Assembly (NCBI GenBank): GCA_022836915.1
Contig: CP094668.1
Location: 5,022,001-5,086,000, forward strand
Source: Paenibacillus sp. OVF10
GTDB lineage: Bacteria; Bacillota; Bacilli; Paenibacillales; Paenibacillaceae
DNA length: 64,000 nucleotides
Direction: 5' to 3'
The notes under the pieces are model-generated. The model had not been told where the DNA came from and ran no database searches. It saw only the letters and a list, made by a program, of their open reading frames with translations. A program made the position numbers and the translations under genes. Below are positions 16,602-24,820 of this stretch, in pieces (position 1 is the stretch's first letter; each line of letters begins with the position of its first letter).

Positions 16602-17210
16602 TCATCCAGTCTTGTGCTGAAGCTTCGACAGTGTACGCACAACCACATCCCTGTTCTTCGCATCTTTAATATAAGCCGGAATACTATGTGAAGCTGTTCT
16701 TAAAGGCATATTTCCAGGTTTCTCACGCAGATCTGCGGAAACATAAGCAATGAGATAATTCAGGTGCTCCCGATTCACAGCCCATATGATTTTTCCTCTG
16801 AACTCATCCAGGAAGTATAGCTCCAACCCGAATACAGGATCTTTCCCTGCACGAATCTCGGAAAAACACCTTCCGTATGTCGATTTGGCATGTAATTCAA
16901 CCTGATTAACAGCACCACAATGCGGACATTCCACATGCGTTGATCGGTGAGAAGTCTTCTTCCCGTCTGTGACTTCCACGTTAAACCAACGTTCACATAC
17001 AGCACAATTCCCCTTGGCCTTATATTGATACACCGGTTCTTCAAGCGCTTGAGCGTAACAATCGAAACATTTCCATCCCAGTTGATCTTTACCTTGTTCA
17101 ATAGATGCGTGTCCTCCGCATTTTGGACATTTCACATCAACCCGCTCGCCCCGACGAAGTATCGAATAGAAACTGTACTTATAAGCACTCTCATCTTCGA
17201 AACGTTTCAT
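16602..17210 (-). CDS. Zinc-ribbon protein
   Basis: 202 residues, ATG 17210 with AAGGTGG upstream. Two zinc ribbons are visible: CPKCGG with C-F-D-C (about residues 28-53), and C-A-V-C with C-P-H-C-G (about 70-100). The C-terminal half (LELYFLDEFRGKIIWAVNREHL, then DAKNRDVVVRTLSKLQ) has no recognised domain. This is the first gene of the minus-strand operon, so its 5' region (17211-17400) should hold the operon promoter; none is obvious to me. Role possibly nucleic-acid or protein binding. Confidence 0.7.
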   Translation of the reverse strand: MKRFEDESAYKYSFYSILRRGERVDVKCPKCGGHASIEQGKDQLGWKCFDCYAQALEEPVYQYKAKGNCAVCERWFNVEVTDGKKTSHRSTHVECPHCGAVNQVELHAKSTYGRCFSEIRAGKDPVFGLELYFLDEFRGKIIWAVNREHLNYLIAYVSADLREKPGNMPLRTASHSIPAYIKDAKNRDVVVRTLSKLQHKTG

Positions 17211-17364
17211 TCCGTATCCACCTTTCTTCTGAAACTACGATATACACGGCGTCAAAATACTCAACATTTACCAATCCATCTCTCTAAAATTATATGAAAC
17301 TCCGTTCCTCAGCACAAGAATTGAAGGCAGATTGTTGGAATTGACTCTAATATGAAATAACCAA

Positions 17365-17414
17365 GTGTGTGCCTCGTCACACCCGTTCCTGCCTCTATAA
17401 CGTAATCTATACCT
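17365..17414 (+). promoter_or_regulatory. Crp/Fnr-type operator and promoter of nirK
   Basis: GTGTG-TGCCTCGT-CACAC (17365-17382) is an inverted repeat of the Crp/Fnr type with TGTG/CACA half-sites. A weak -10-like TAATCT at 17403 would place the operator centre near -41.5, the class II activation position. This matches the geometry of the two better sites at 20177 and 21192. Confidence 0.6.
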
Positions 17415-17491
17415 AAATCACAACTGAAATGAAAGAAAACCTGCTTTTTTTGGATTGTGAAAAACATCACTTGAGTAAAGGTTGTGCAACT

Positions 17492-18480
17492 ATGCCATTC
17501 TTACTGAATGTATATAAATACTCTCTTATATTGGCCATCTTCACGGCCACACTGTCTCATTGCAGTTCTACCGATCAGGTTAAACCGGTTCACCACAATG
17601 AAGTTTCGCCTTCTGCTGTTAGCCAAGCTCCGGTAGACCCTATCATTCGCAGAGAAGGTACCACGGTATATATTGAAATGACGGCTCAAGTTACCGATAT
17701 CGAAATCTCCAAAGGTGTGATCTATAACGCTTGGACATTTAATGGGACCGTACCCGGACCCGTCCTACGAGTGACAGAAGGAGATACGTTGGTGTTCACG
17801 TTAAAAAATAAAGATTCCAGCCTGCCTCACTCCATGGATTTTCACGCTGTACATGCCGCTCCCAGCAGCAAATTTATCGATGTTATGCCAGGCGAGGAAG
17901 GCACATTCACCTATCCAACCTCCTCCCCGGTGTATTTATGTATCACTGTGGAACCAAACCCGTGCTTGCCCATATCGCAAACGGGATGTACGGCATGATT
18001 ATTGTTGAACCAAAGGCTGGATACCCTTCTGATCACTTGGTAGATCGTGAGTATACCCTTGTTCAGAGTGAATGGTATAAAGAACATGATTACGAAGCTT
18101 TTTTAAACGGAGAACCGGATTATGTCGTATTTAACGGCAATGATTATGGATTGACCGAACATCCCTTGTTAGCCAAAGTAGGAGATACAGTGCGGATCTA
18201 TGTCAGTAATGCTGGACCCAATGAAGTCTCATCCTTCCACGTTGTAGGTACAATTATGGACCGTGTGTATACCGATGGAAATCCACGCAACATCCAGTAT
18301 GGAATACAGACGGTTATGCTTCCTGCAAGTGGTGGCGCTGTCGTAGAGTTTACCGTGACCGAAGAAGGTGATTATGCGATTGTAACCCATCAGTTCAACC
18401 ATGTAGCCAAAGGAGCGTCCGCTGTTCTCCGTGTGACTATAGATGGTACGGATCATGGTGGAACTGCCATGTCTCACTGA
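17492..18480 (+). CDS. nirK: Copper-containing nitrite reductase (frame broken)
   Basis: One 329-residue protein results if a C is restored in C4 at 17925-17928, joining the frames ending 17998 and beginning 17938. All copper ligands are visible: HSMDFHA (type 1 His, type 2 His), MYHCGTKP (type 2 His, type 1 Cys), HIANGMYG (type 1 His and Met), SSFHVVG and VTHQFNH (type 2/active-site His). The enzyme reduces nitrite to nitric oxide outside the membrane. The start is ATG 17492 (AAAGGTTG upstream), giving an N-terminal hydrophobic segment and a lipobox-like LSHC, so a lipoprotein is likely. The Crp/Fnr regulator follows 57 bases on. Confidence 0.92.
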
Positions 18481-18537
18481 GACATGACAATAGATGATGG
18501 CTGTACACATTCTGAACAATTTCGAGGTGATGAAACG

Positions 18538-19238
18538 ATGATTTGTGAGCACGAAGCCAATGATGCCTGTTTCTCCAAAGTATCTCTGTTCCAGCATCTA
18601 GATCCATCCGAAGCTGAATTGTTGACCTCCCTTTGCATACCCGGGAATATAACAAAGGTGAAGTTGTCGTACATGAGGGCGAACGCTCAGATACGCTTTA
18701 CGTGGTTCATCAGGGATGTGTGAAGTTATCCAAATACAATGAAAGTGGCAAGGAACATATTATGCGGTTTCTGTTTCCCGGCGATTTCTTCGGACAAGAT
18801 TCCCTGTTACACCAACAACCACATGCTGCAAACGCTGAAGTTCTGGAGCCTTCGGCCATCTGCTCCATCAACAAACATGACTTCGACCAGTTGCTTGAAC
18901 ATGATCCAAAGCTTGCTTATCATTTCCTGCTTGCCATTTCCAATCTTCTCCGTGAAACCGATGAATGGAACAGCTCGCTTAGTTCGATGACAACGGAACA
19001 GAAGATTGCCAAGCTGCTGTTGTTCTTCCATACCCGGAATCATGCAAAACATGAGATCCGCTTGCCTGTTTTCAAAAAAGATATGGCTCTATTGCTTGGT
19101 ATCACACCAGAGACGCTTAGTCGTAAACTCGCCATGATGCAAACTCAGGGACTTCTTCAGGTTACAGGAAACTGCATTCTTATTCTTCAACTGGAACAGC
19201 TCAGGGAAAGAATGGAACCGCCTGCCCGAATTCAATAA
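18538..19238 (+). CDS. Crp/Fnr-family regulator downstream of nirK (frame broken)
   Basis: A 233-residue protein if one T is restored near 18632. The N-terminal part (MICEHEANDACFSKVSLFQH...) is in the frame from ATG 18538 (GAGGTG site). The cyclic-nucleotide-fold core (GERSDTLYVVHQGCVKL, FFGQDSLLHQQPHAANAE) and the winged helix (MALLLGITPETLSRKLAMMQ) are in the next frame. Cys residues near positions 3 and 11 do not form the E. coli FNR iron-sulfur pattern, so its signal is unclear. Its place directly after nirK suggests control of nitrite or NO metabolism. Confidence 0.85.
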
Positions 19239-19286
19239 ATTAGGTACGAAAACTTGCAGGTGCCGAGGAAGCTGTACTGGCAAAAG

Positions 19287-19326
19287 AGTATCCGATCAGA
19301 AACCACTCTGCTCGGATACTTTTTTA
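19287..19326 (+). terminator. Terminator after the nirK operon
   Basis: AGTATCCGA (19287-19295) pairs with TCGGATACT (19312-19320), followed by T6. It ends the nirK-regulator transcript. Confidence 0.85.
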
Positions 19327-19370
19327 TATAAATTCAACTCAGCGATCGGAAGCTTATTCTGTCATAGTCG
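19326..19370. repeat. Shortened copy of the MITE-like element
   Basis: TATATAAATTCAACT followed directly by CAGCGATCGGAAGCTTATTC and TGTCAT. It matches one terminal arm and the core of the elements at 4236 and 41251, but lacks the sequence between arm and core and the far arm. It abuts the stop codon of the ZIP transporter gene. Confidence 0.6.
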
Positions 19371-20093
19371 CTACAGATCCAACAACAACGACACAAGCAA
19401 TCCCATGGATGCAATCAAACCCACTACAGGTCCGCCTTCTTCAAATGCCTCCGGCATCATCGTTGAGCAGATCATGGCAATGATTCCACCACCTGCAAAT
19501 GCACCAATCGCTGCACCCATCTCCTCTGGAAGCTGTTCCAGAAACAGATATCCACCCAGTGCTGCAAGCGCGGAGATCAACAGTACACTCAGCCACATCA
19601 ATATGATTTTGCCACGACTGTACTTGCCCTGTAGTCCAACCGTACTGGACAGACCTTCAGGGATATTGCTGACAAAGATCGATACTACCAAAACCACACT
19701 GACACCGTTTCCGGCCAGCAAGCTGGCTCCAAGCATGATGGATTCCGGGATAGCATCCATTACCGTGCCTGCAAAGATCCCAAGCCCGCTTTGATTCGAG
19801 TCTCCCGACTTTGCCGAACGTTTACGCCCCGCTCCTCCCTTTGCAGAAACGAGCAGGTCGAACAGGGTGTACACGACGGCACCCGCCGTAAATCCAATGG
19901 CTGTAGGTATAATTCCTCCATCATTCAGCGCATCTCCAAGAAGTTCAAAGGTCGCTGCACCAATTAATGTTCCTGTCCCAAAAGCCATAATCCAACCAAT
20001 GACTCGTTTGGGAATCTTCAGAAACAATGCTGCGAGTGCGCCAATGACTACCGCTGAGGCAGAGATGCCGCCCCACATGAATGCAGTCCACAT
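19371..20093 (-). CDS. ZIP-family divalent metal transporter
   Basis: 240 residues from ATG 20093 (GAGAGGG 9 bases upstream); a TTG at 20117 is an alternative. About eight membrane segments are visible. The ZIP metal-path motifs are DAIPESIMLGASL (TM4) and SNIPEGLSSTVG (TM5). A Lys/Arg-rich loop after TM3 (KGGAGRKRSAKS) faces the cytoplasm. Predicted role: uptake of Zn, Fe or Mn. It is divergent from the Fnr-type regulator at 20269, and no link to nitrite reduction is shown beyond position. Confidence 0.85.
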   Translation of the reverse strand: MWTAFMWGGISASAVVIGALAALFLKIPKRVIGWIMAFGTGTLIGAATFELLGDALNDGGIIPTAIGFTAGAVVYTLFDLLVSAKGGAGRKRSAKSGDSNQSGLGIFAGTVMDAIPESIMLGASLLAGNGVSVVLVVSIFVSNIPEGLSSTVGLQGKYSRGKIILMWLSVLLISALAALGGYLFLEQLPEEMGAAIGAFAGGGIIAMICSTMMPEAFEEGGPVVGLIASMGLLVSLLLDL

Positions 20094-20176
20094 CCGGGCC
20101 GACCCTCTCTTGTTCAATATATTCTATCATTCCATTAACCCTGGTTGAGCAATCAAAAACAGTGATGTGGCTTTAC

Positions 20177-20219
20177 GGTGATCTATATCACCTGATGTGT
20201 TCAAAAATCACGCTATGAT
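20177..20219 (+). promoter_or_regulatory. Crp/Fnr-type operator and promoter of the Fnr-like gene
   Basis: GGTGAT-CTAT-ATCACC (20177-20192) is a perfect dyad with the GTGA-N6-TCAC core. TATGAT (20214-20219) is a -10. The start point expected 7 bases beyond gives an operator centre at -41.5, class II activation. This implies positive autoregulation or cross-activation by the regulator at 18538. Confidence 0.75.
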
Positions 20220-20268
20220 ACAATGATGTCGTCGTTCAGAAATATGAACACAGAGAGGAGAGATTCTC

Positions 20269-20970
20269 ATGAGTAGGGTCAACAAAGATACAACAGCGGA
20301 GTTTCTACAACAGTTCCCCATCTTTCAGGACCTTAGCCCCGAGGAATTAAAGCAAGTCGAAGATATCGCCATTTCCAGAAGCATTCAGAAGAAATCAGTT
20401 ATTTTCAGCGAAGGAAGCGAAAAGGAAGCTGTCTTTTTCATCCGTACCGGCATTGTAAAGGCCTATAAAACCGATGAGAACGGGCATGAACAGATCGTCT
20501 CTTTCCTCAAAACAGGAGATATGTTTCCACACACTGGCTTTTTTAACGCGCACCCTTATCCGGCTACCGCAGAAGCCATTACCCCTACCGAACTATTGGC
20601 CATACCTGTCCGACTTTTCGAACGATTAATGCTGAGTACACCCTCCATTGCGATCAAAATTATGCGTGTGCTCGGTGATAAAATAAGAGAATTACAGGAT
20701 AAATTGCAAGTGCTGTCTGGTCAGGATGTACGCAATCGTGTGCTTTCTTTCCTTCTAATGCTCGCAGAGCAGCACGGACAGACACATGGAGACCAAGTGA
20801 TCATCAACCTGCCCATGACACATCAGGAGTTTGCCAATTCCATTGGTACAACAAGGGAAACAGCAAATCGGCTTTTAAACCAGCTTACAAAAGAGAATTT
20901 GCTCGAAGTGGATCGCAACCGGATTATCATTCATAATTTGCAAGCTTTGAAGCAACAAAGGGATGCGTGA
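20269..20970 (+). CDS. Crp/Fnr-family transcriptional regulator
   Basis: 233 residues, ATG 20269 with an AGAGGAGAG site. The sensory beta-barrel runs from about residues 15 to 130 (FSEGSEKEAVFFIRTGIVKA; GDMFPHTGFFNAHPYPATAE), followed by the dimer helix and winged helix (MTHQEFANSIGTTRETANRL, about residues 184-203). It has no N-terminal cysteine cluster of the FNR type. Probably an anaerobiosis/NO-responsive activator. Palindromes of its family precede itself, nirK and the DUF2249 operon downstream, suggesting a local regulon. Terminated by the strong hairpin at 21032. Confidence 0.88.
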   Translation: MSRVNKDTTAEFLQQFPIFQDLSPEELKQVEDIAISRSIQKKSVIFSEGSEKEAVFFIRTGIVKAYKTDENGHEQIVSFLKTGDMFPHTGFFNAHPYPATAEAITPTELLAIPVRLFERLMLSTPSIAIKIMRVLGDKIRELQDKLQVLSGQDVRNRVLSFLLMLAEQHGQTHGDQVIINLPMTHQEFANSIGTTRETANRLLNQLTKENLLEVDRNRIIIHNLQALKQQRDA

Positions 20971-21031
20971 CAACTCTGTACCCCTGACTATACTGTTTTC
21001 TCTCCCATGCTTTTACACTAAACTGTGTGTG

Positions 21032-21078
21032 CACAAAGAGACCTTAACACTCGTAATCCATGTTAAGGTCTCTTTGTG
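21032..21078 (+). terminator. Strong terminator after the Fnr-like gene
   Basis: An 18-base-pair perfect stem: CACAAAGAGACCTTAACA (21032-21049) with TGTTAAGGTCTCTTTGTG (21061-21078) and an 11-base loop. Confidence 0.8.
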
Positions 21079-21191
21079 TATACACAATTCTCTAGACATG
21101 TATCCAACTACTGTGCGTTTCGGTTTACCCATGCCCCTCTTTCCATACAGAGAATTCATTCAAATAAGGCGAGTCTATGACATTAAAAAAG

Positions 21192-21235
21192 GTGTGAGCA
21201 GGCTCACACAGCCCGATCCTCACGTTTTCTATAAT
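21192..21235 (+). promoter_or_regulatory. Perfect Fnr box and promoter of the DUF2249 operon
   Basis: GTGTGAGC-AG-GCTCACAC (21192-21209) is an 18-base perfect palindrome containing TGTGA-N6-TCACA, the site known for Bacillus Fnr. TATAAT lies at 21230-21235. The expected start point near 21242 puts the palindrome centre at -41.5. It lies 69 bases upstream of the first gene. Frames that run across this site are not genes. Confidence 0.85.
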
Positions 21236-21277
21236 CAAATTGCACCACCACAATATCCCTATTTGGAGGAATGACAC

Positions 21278-21511
21278 ATGAACACCTATGCAGCAACCAT
21301 TAATGCCACGGAGTATCCACCGCATTTGAAACATAAAGTTATTTTCGAAACGTTTGATCAGTTGCAACCACAGGAATCCATGTTGCTGATTAACGATCAC
21401 GATCCTAAACCCCTACGATTCCAATTCCAGTCCACACATCCTGATGGCTTCAACTGGGAGTATATTGAGCAGGGTCCTACAACCTTCCAAGTCAAAATCA
21501 GTAAATTATAG
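21278..21511 (+). CDS. DUF2249 domain protein
   Basis: 77 residues, ATG 21278 with GGAGG upstream. A single DUF2249 (SirA/TusA-like fold) domain: LKHKVIFETFDQLQPQESMLLINDHDPKPLRFQF in pieces, ending VKISKL. DUF2249 proteins recur beside denitrification and nitric-oxide genes in many bacteria, but their biochemical role is unsettled. It is the first gene of the Fnr-box operon, 17 bases before the next gene. Confidence 0.85.
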   Translation: MNTYAATINATEYPPHLKHKVIFETFDQLQPQESMLLINDHDPKPLRFQFQSTHPDGFNWEYIEQGPTTFQVKISKL

Positions 21512-21528
21512 ATTGGAGCTGAACGGCT

Positions 21529-21903
21529 ATGGCGCACGTTGAAATCATTGACGATACTACACTTCGCATCACGCTGCGGCTGGAAGACGCCACAACCATG
21601 GTTCAATTGGCACAGCGTGAGCAAGCGGAATATGCGCAAGAGATTATCACCATTTACGAAAAAATGCCTGTGTTCGAATACATTCATTTCTGTTTTTACT
21701 CCTATGACAGTGCAAGACTTTTTGAGCGTGTGCTCGGCATGGACCCGAAAGCCTATTTGTCCTTCTCCCTCGATGCGCCGGAGTCATTCTTTTATGCGCT
21801 GTACGGTGGAATGGCCGCCCTGTATGAATCATCTCTGCAGTTGGTACAGCAGGCGGATGCAGCTAGTGCAGGATCGGATGTGAACGCACATGTCTCCATC
21901 TGA
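21529..21903 (+). CDS. Hypothetical protein in the nitrite-reduction operon
   Basis: 124 residues, ATG 21529, preceded by GGAGCTGAAC. Helical with an acidic N-terminus (VEIIDDTTLRITLRLEDATT) and aromatic-rich middle (YIHFCFYSYDSARLFERVLG). No membrane segment. No family recognised. The downstream DUF2249 gene starts inside its last codons (14-base overlap), so expression is coupled. Confidence 0.65.
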   Translation: MAHVEIIDDTTLRITLRLEDATTMVQLAQREQAEYAQEIITIYEKMPVFEYIHFCFYSYDSARLFERVLGMDPKAYLSFSLDAPESFFYALYGGMAALYESSLQLVQQADAASAGSDVNAHVSI

Positions 21904-22494
21904 TGTCCATATTGTTGAATTGGATGTGCGTCCTCATCTGAGTAAAAAGCTGGAGCCGTTCCAGCTGATCATGGACACGGTCAAAGGCCTTCAGTATGAA
22001 GATGTATTTGTACTACACGCTCCATTCAAACCAACGCCTCTGCTCGGTATTCTCAAGATGAAAGGATACTCCAGCACATCGGAACGAAAAGGTTCAGATC
22101 ATTGGGTTACCACATTTGTACACAAAAAAATAAAACCGGTGCCAAAGCATTATCTGCAATGGTTTTATCTGGATCGGAAGTCGATTCTAAGCCCGGTTTA
22201 GACGAAGAATCCGCTTCATGCAAAGGGCATCCGGAAGAGCAAGTTGTTGCCATTGAAAACGTGGAATCTCCACAAGCTCCCACCGTTATACTGGACAATC
22301 GCGGATTGGAACCGCCCCAACCCATGATGCGAACACTTGCCGCACTGGAGCGTTGCAAACCTGGGGAAGTTGTGCTGATTCACAATGACCGTGTGCCAGT
22401 CTTTTTGATAGAAGAGTTGAAGAACCTCGGCTGCCCCTTCACGATTGAGGATCAAGCCGATGGTACGGCCAAAGTGAGAATTGAAAAAGGGTAA
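21890..22494 (+). CDS. Tandem DUF2249 protein (one gene with a frame break, or two genes)
   Basis: The first DUF2249 domain is in the frame 21890-22201 (VELDVRPHLSKKLEPFQLIM ... DHWVTTFVHKK). The second is in the frame ending 22494 (VILDNRGLEPPQPMMRTLAA ... KVRIEKG). The second frame has an ATG at 22159, but no ribosome site precedes it. Restoring one A near 22130-22137 would join both through a low-complexity linker, giving a 201-residue protein. That fits the loss errors seen elsewhere here. If they are two genes, they are 21890-22201 and 22159-22494. Function as for DUF2249: associated with nitrite/NO metabolism, mechanism unknown. Confidence 0.75.
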
Positions 22495-22507
22495 GGAGGC
22501 AAAAGCC

Positions 22508-23736
22508 ATGTCCAGGTTGCCGTTTTTTTATCATCACAGGCATCTTTGGATTTGTAATGTATCATGCATTCTCCCTGCTCTCGCTGACAGGCTGGCTTGG
22601 TGATGAACTCAGAGGACCCGAAGGCTGGTTTCATGCTCATCTGTTTGTACTCGGGTGGGCAACCATGCTGGCTATGGGTGCCGTTTATCAGTTGATACAT
22701 GTTATTTTGCAATCCAATATCTACAGTCTGTTTCTCGGTTATTGTCATTATTTCTTGTTCAGTATCGGAATCGTGGGGATGTTATACGGCTTCATTTGTG
22801 CAGATGTCATCTGGATTGCCGGTTCTGCTACACTCGCCCTTTCGGGCATTCTATTGTTCGGATGGAATATGGCCGTTACCCTCTTCCGTGCCTCACAGTG
22901 GAATCCGGTGACGATTAGTGCAGCTTGTTCCTGTCTTTATCTGGTTCTTACCGGGCTGTACGGTATGCTGATGGGCCTGAATTTTGCCTTTGGTGATTGG
23001 AATGGTCTGCATGAACGCTTATTCGGCGCACATATCTGGATGGGAACACTCGGCTGGTTTGGCATGTTAATTACCGGCTTCAGTTACAAAATGCTTCCGA
23101 TGTTCTACCTGTCCCATGATTATTCCATTCGATTACAGAAAGTGGTCCTGGTTCTGTGGAATGCAGCTGTAATCACAGGCGTTGTCGCATTTCTGACTGG
23201 GTTCAAGGGAGGATTGCTCTGGCTTGCGCTCTTACTTCTAACCGCCGCCCTTCTCTTCTATGTGTATCACTTGGAGCAAATTCAGGAGAAACGGCACAAA
23301 AGTAACCCAGGTCCGGGTATCCGCTGGTCTGTGTATGTAAGTCGTGCGTTTGCTGTATATGCTGTTGCCCTATTGATCTATTCCTCGCAAGGGACTGAAC
23401 TGTTGCTCCATCCACGTGTTGTTCTATTGTCTGGATGGGTGTATCTCGGGGGTGGGTGTCTCTCACCATACTTGGCTATGCCTCCAAAATCGTGCCTTTT
23501 CTATGGTGGACCCACAAATATGGCAAGCAGGCAGGCAGACCCGAACTCCGCTGATGGCAGGTATGCTGAGTGAACGGTATGTCAATTGGGGTATGCTCGC
23601 CATGGTCGCTGGAAGCCTTTTGCTTGTCACTGGAATTCTGATTAATCTGGCTGAGGTCATGATGGTTGGAGGGACGATCTTGTCTCTTGTCTCCATCGTT
23701 TATATAACAAATATTGCTCTGGTATTCAGACGTTAA
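22508..23736 (+). CDS. Polytopic membrane protein, haem-copper-oxidase-I/NnrS-like (three frame breaks)
   Basis: Joining four frame segments (breaks at T7 22523-22529, G5 23448-23452 and CC 23548) gives about 409 residues with roughly twelve membrane helices. The start is ATG 22508 with AAGGAGG upstream. Conserved-looking histidines occur in helices (GWFHAHLFVLGWATM, YQLIHVIL, FGAHIWMGTLGWFGML, YLSHDYS), suggesting haem or metal binding as in haem-copper oxidase subunit I or NnrS proteins. Assignment is tentative. In an Fnr-driven operon with nirK nearby, a role in NO handling or electron transfer is plausible. No bona fide nitric oxide reductase is in the window. Confidence 0.7.
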
Positions 23737-23764
23737 CATAAATAAGGTGGACTGGAGAGTGAAC

Positions 23765-24067
23765 ATGATGAAACAAACCACGCATTTGCTAGAATGTCTC
23801 AAGGAAGTGTATGACCCTGAATTAGGTGTCAATATCGTTGACCTGGGTCTGGTGTATGAAGTAAGGGAAGAGCCTGAACGGGTTCATGTACGAATGACGC
23901 TGACTACACCAGGTTGCCCGCTGCACGATACGATTGTTGGTGCGGTGAAATGGGTTTTGCAGGAAAATACAAATAAGACCGATATTGATGTTCAAGTCGT
24001 GTGGGAGCCCCAATGGTCTCCACAGCTGATGTCGAATGAAGCCAAGGAAATGCTGGGATACTTCTAG
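23765..24067 (+). CDS. SufT/MIP18-like (DUF59) iron-sulfur assembly factor
   Basis: 100 residues from ATG 23765 (GGAGAGTGAAC upstream). The MIP18/DUF59 fold is shown by VYDPELGVNIVDLGLVYEV (about residues 15-33), and by LTTPGCPLHDTIVGAV with the conserved cysteine near residue 57. Proteins of this type help deliver iron-sulfur clusters (SufT) or mature oxygenase components (PaaD). It is the last gene of the Fnr-box operon, 29 bases after the membrane protein, and is followed by a terminator. Confidence 0.85.
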   Translation: MMKQTTHLLECLKEVYDPELGVNIVDLGLVYEVREEPERVHVRMTLTTPGCPLHDTIVGAVKWVLQENTNKTDIDVQVVWEPQWSPQLMSNEAKEMLGYF

Positions 24068-24116
24068 GCAGAATGACGGTAGACCGGATGAATGAACAAG
24101 CTGCTGGCGGAATACG

Positions 24117-24165
24117 AAAAAGCGTACTTCAGATCTGATGTTCTCAGACCCAAGTATGCTTTTTA
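24117..24165 (+). terminator. Terminator of the DUF2249 operon
   Basis: AAAAAGCGTACTT pairs with AAGTATGCTTTTT (one G-T pair) around an inner hairpin, followed by ATTTTG. Confidence 0.75.
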
Positions 24166-24261
24166 TTTTGCTATGTATGGGAACATATACTTGATATACA
24201 CCCCGGAGATTGCTAGAAGGACGATTGTTGCAGGAGAGTATTCTTGAATAAAAATAAATAA

Positions 24262-24293
24262 GGAAACTCCAGAATAGAGTTTCCCTTATATTA
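24262..24293. terminator. Hairpin before the convergent cupin gene
   Basis: TAAGGAAACTC and GAGTTTCCCTTA pair with one bulge. It lies 45 bases downstream of the cupin stop on the minus strand, so it is probably its terminator. Confidence 0.55.
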
Positions 24294-24337
24294 GTGCCGA
24301 TCAGTGAATCATTTTATAGATTCCTTGATATTAGATC

Positions 24338-24678
24338 TTAGATGTCCTTTGCATACGATGCTGCTGGCACTTTGTTTAACACCACGAACAAACGAACTTC
24401 CTGATCTCCTGTATTATGGAATGCAAACTCCACCTCACCGCCGCAATGGATCACATCCTCTTGTTTCACCACTTGTTCTTTTCCATCCAGAATAAGTGTG
24501 CCTGTGCCTTCAACCACCAGTAAAATAACGTCTGTGCCCGGATGTTTATGAACGGGAAGCTGCTGACCTGGCAGAAAATGAAGGACAAAGGTCACCCCAC
24601 CACCTTGTTGGAATAAAACCCTTTTGTAAAACGGTCCTCACTAAATGCTTTGACTTCTTGCAATGACGTAATACTCAT
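24338..24678 (-). CDS. Small single-cupin protein (frame broken)
   Basis: 113 residues if one A is restored in A4 (complement of 24622-24625). It starts at ATG 24678 with GAGGAGG 9 bases upstream. N-terminus MSITSLQEVKAFSEDRFTK, then the cupin metal motifs LPVHKHPGTDVILLVVEG (H-x-H ... E, about residues 52-69) and VIHCGGEVEFAFHNTG (later His). A small cytoplasmic cupin, monocistronic. Possible roles range from dioxygenase to ligand sensor; the substrate is unknown. Confidence 0.8.
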
Positions 24679-24820
24679 ATAATCGTCCTCCTCGATAATA
24701 TCATCTATTGATGCATTCATCTTAACGCAAGAAAGCCCGCGTTTCCTTGATCTTAATCAAGAAAATGCGGGCCATGAACAGATCATGGTCGATCCATATC
24801 ATCATTCGTTTGTTGAATAA

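Noticed and set aside
20963..21274. Open frame of 103 codons overlapping the end of the Fnr-like gene
   Set aside because: It crosses the strong terminator at 21032 and the Fnr box and promoter at 21192, so it is not a gene.
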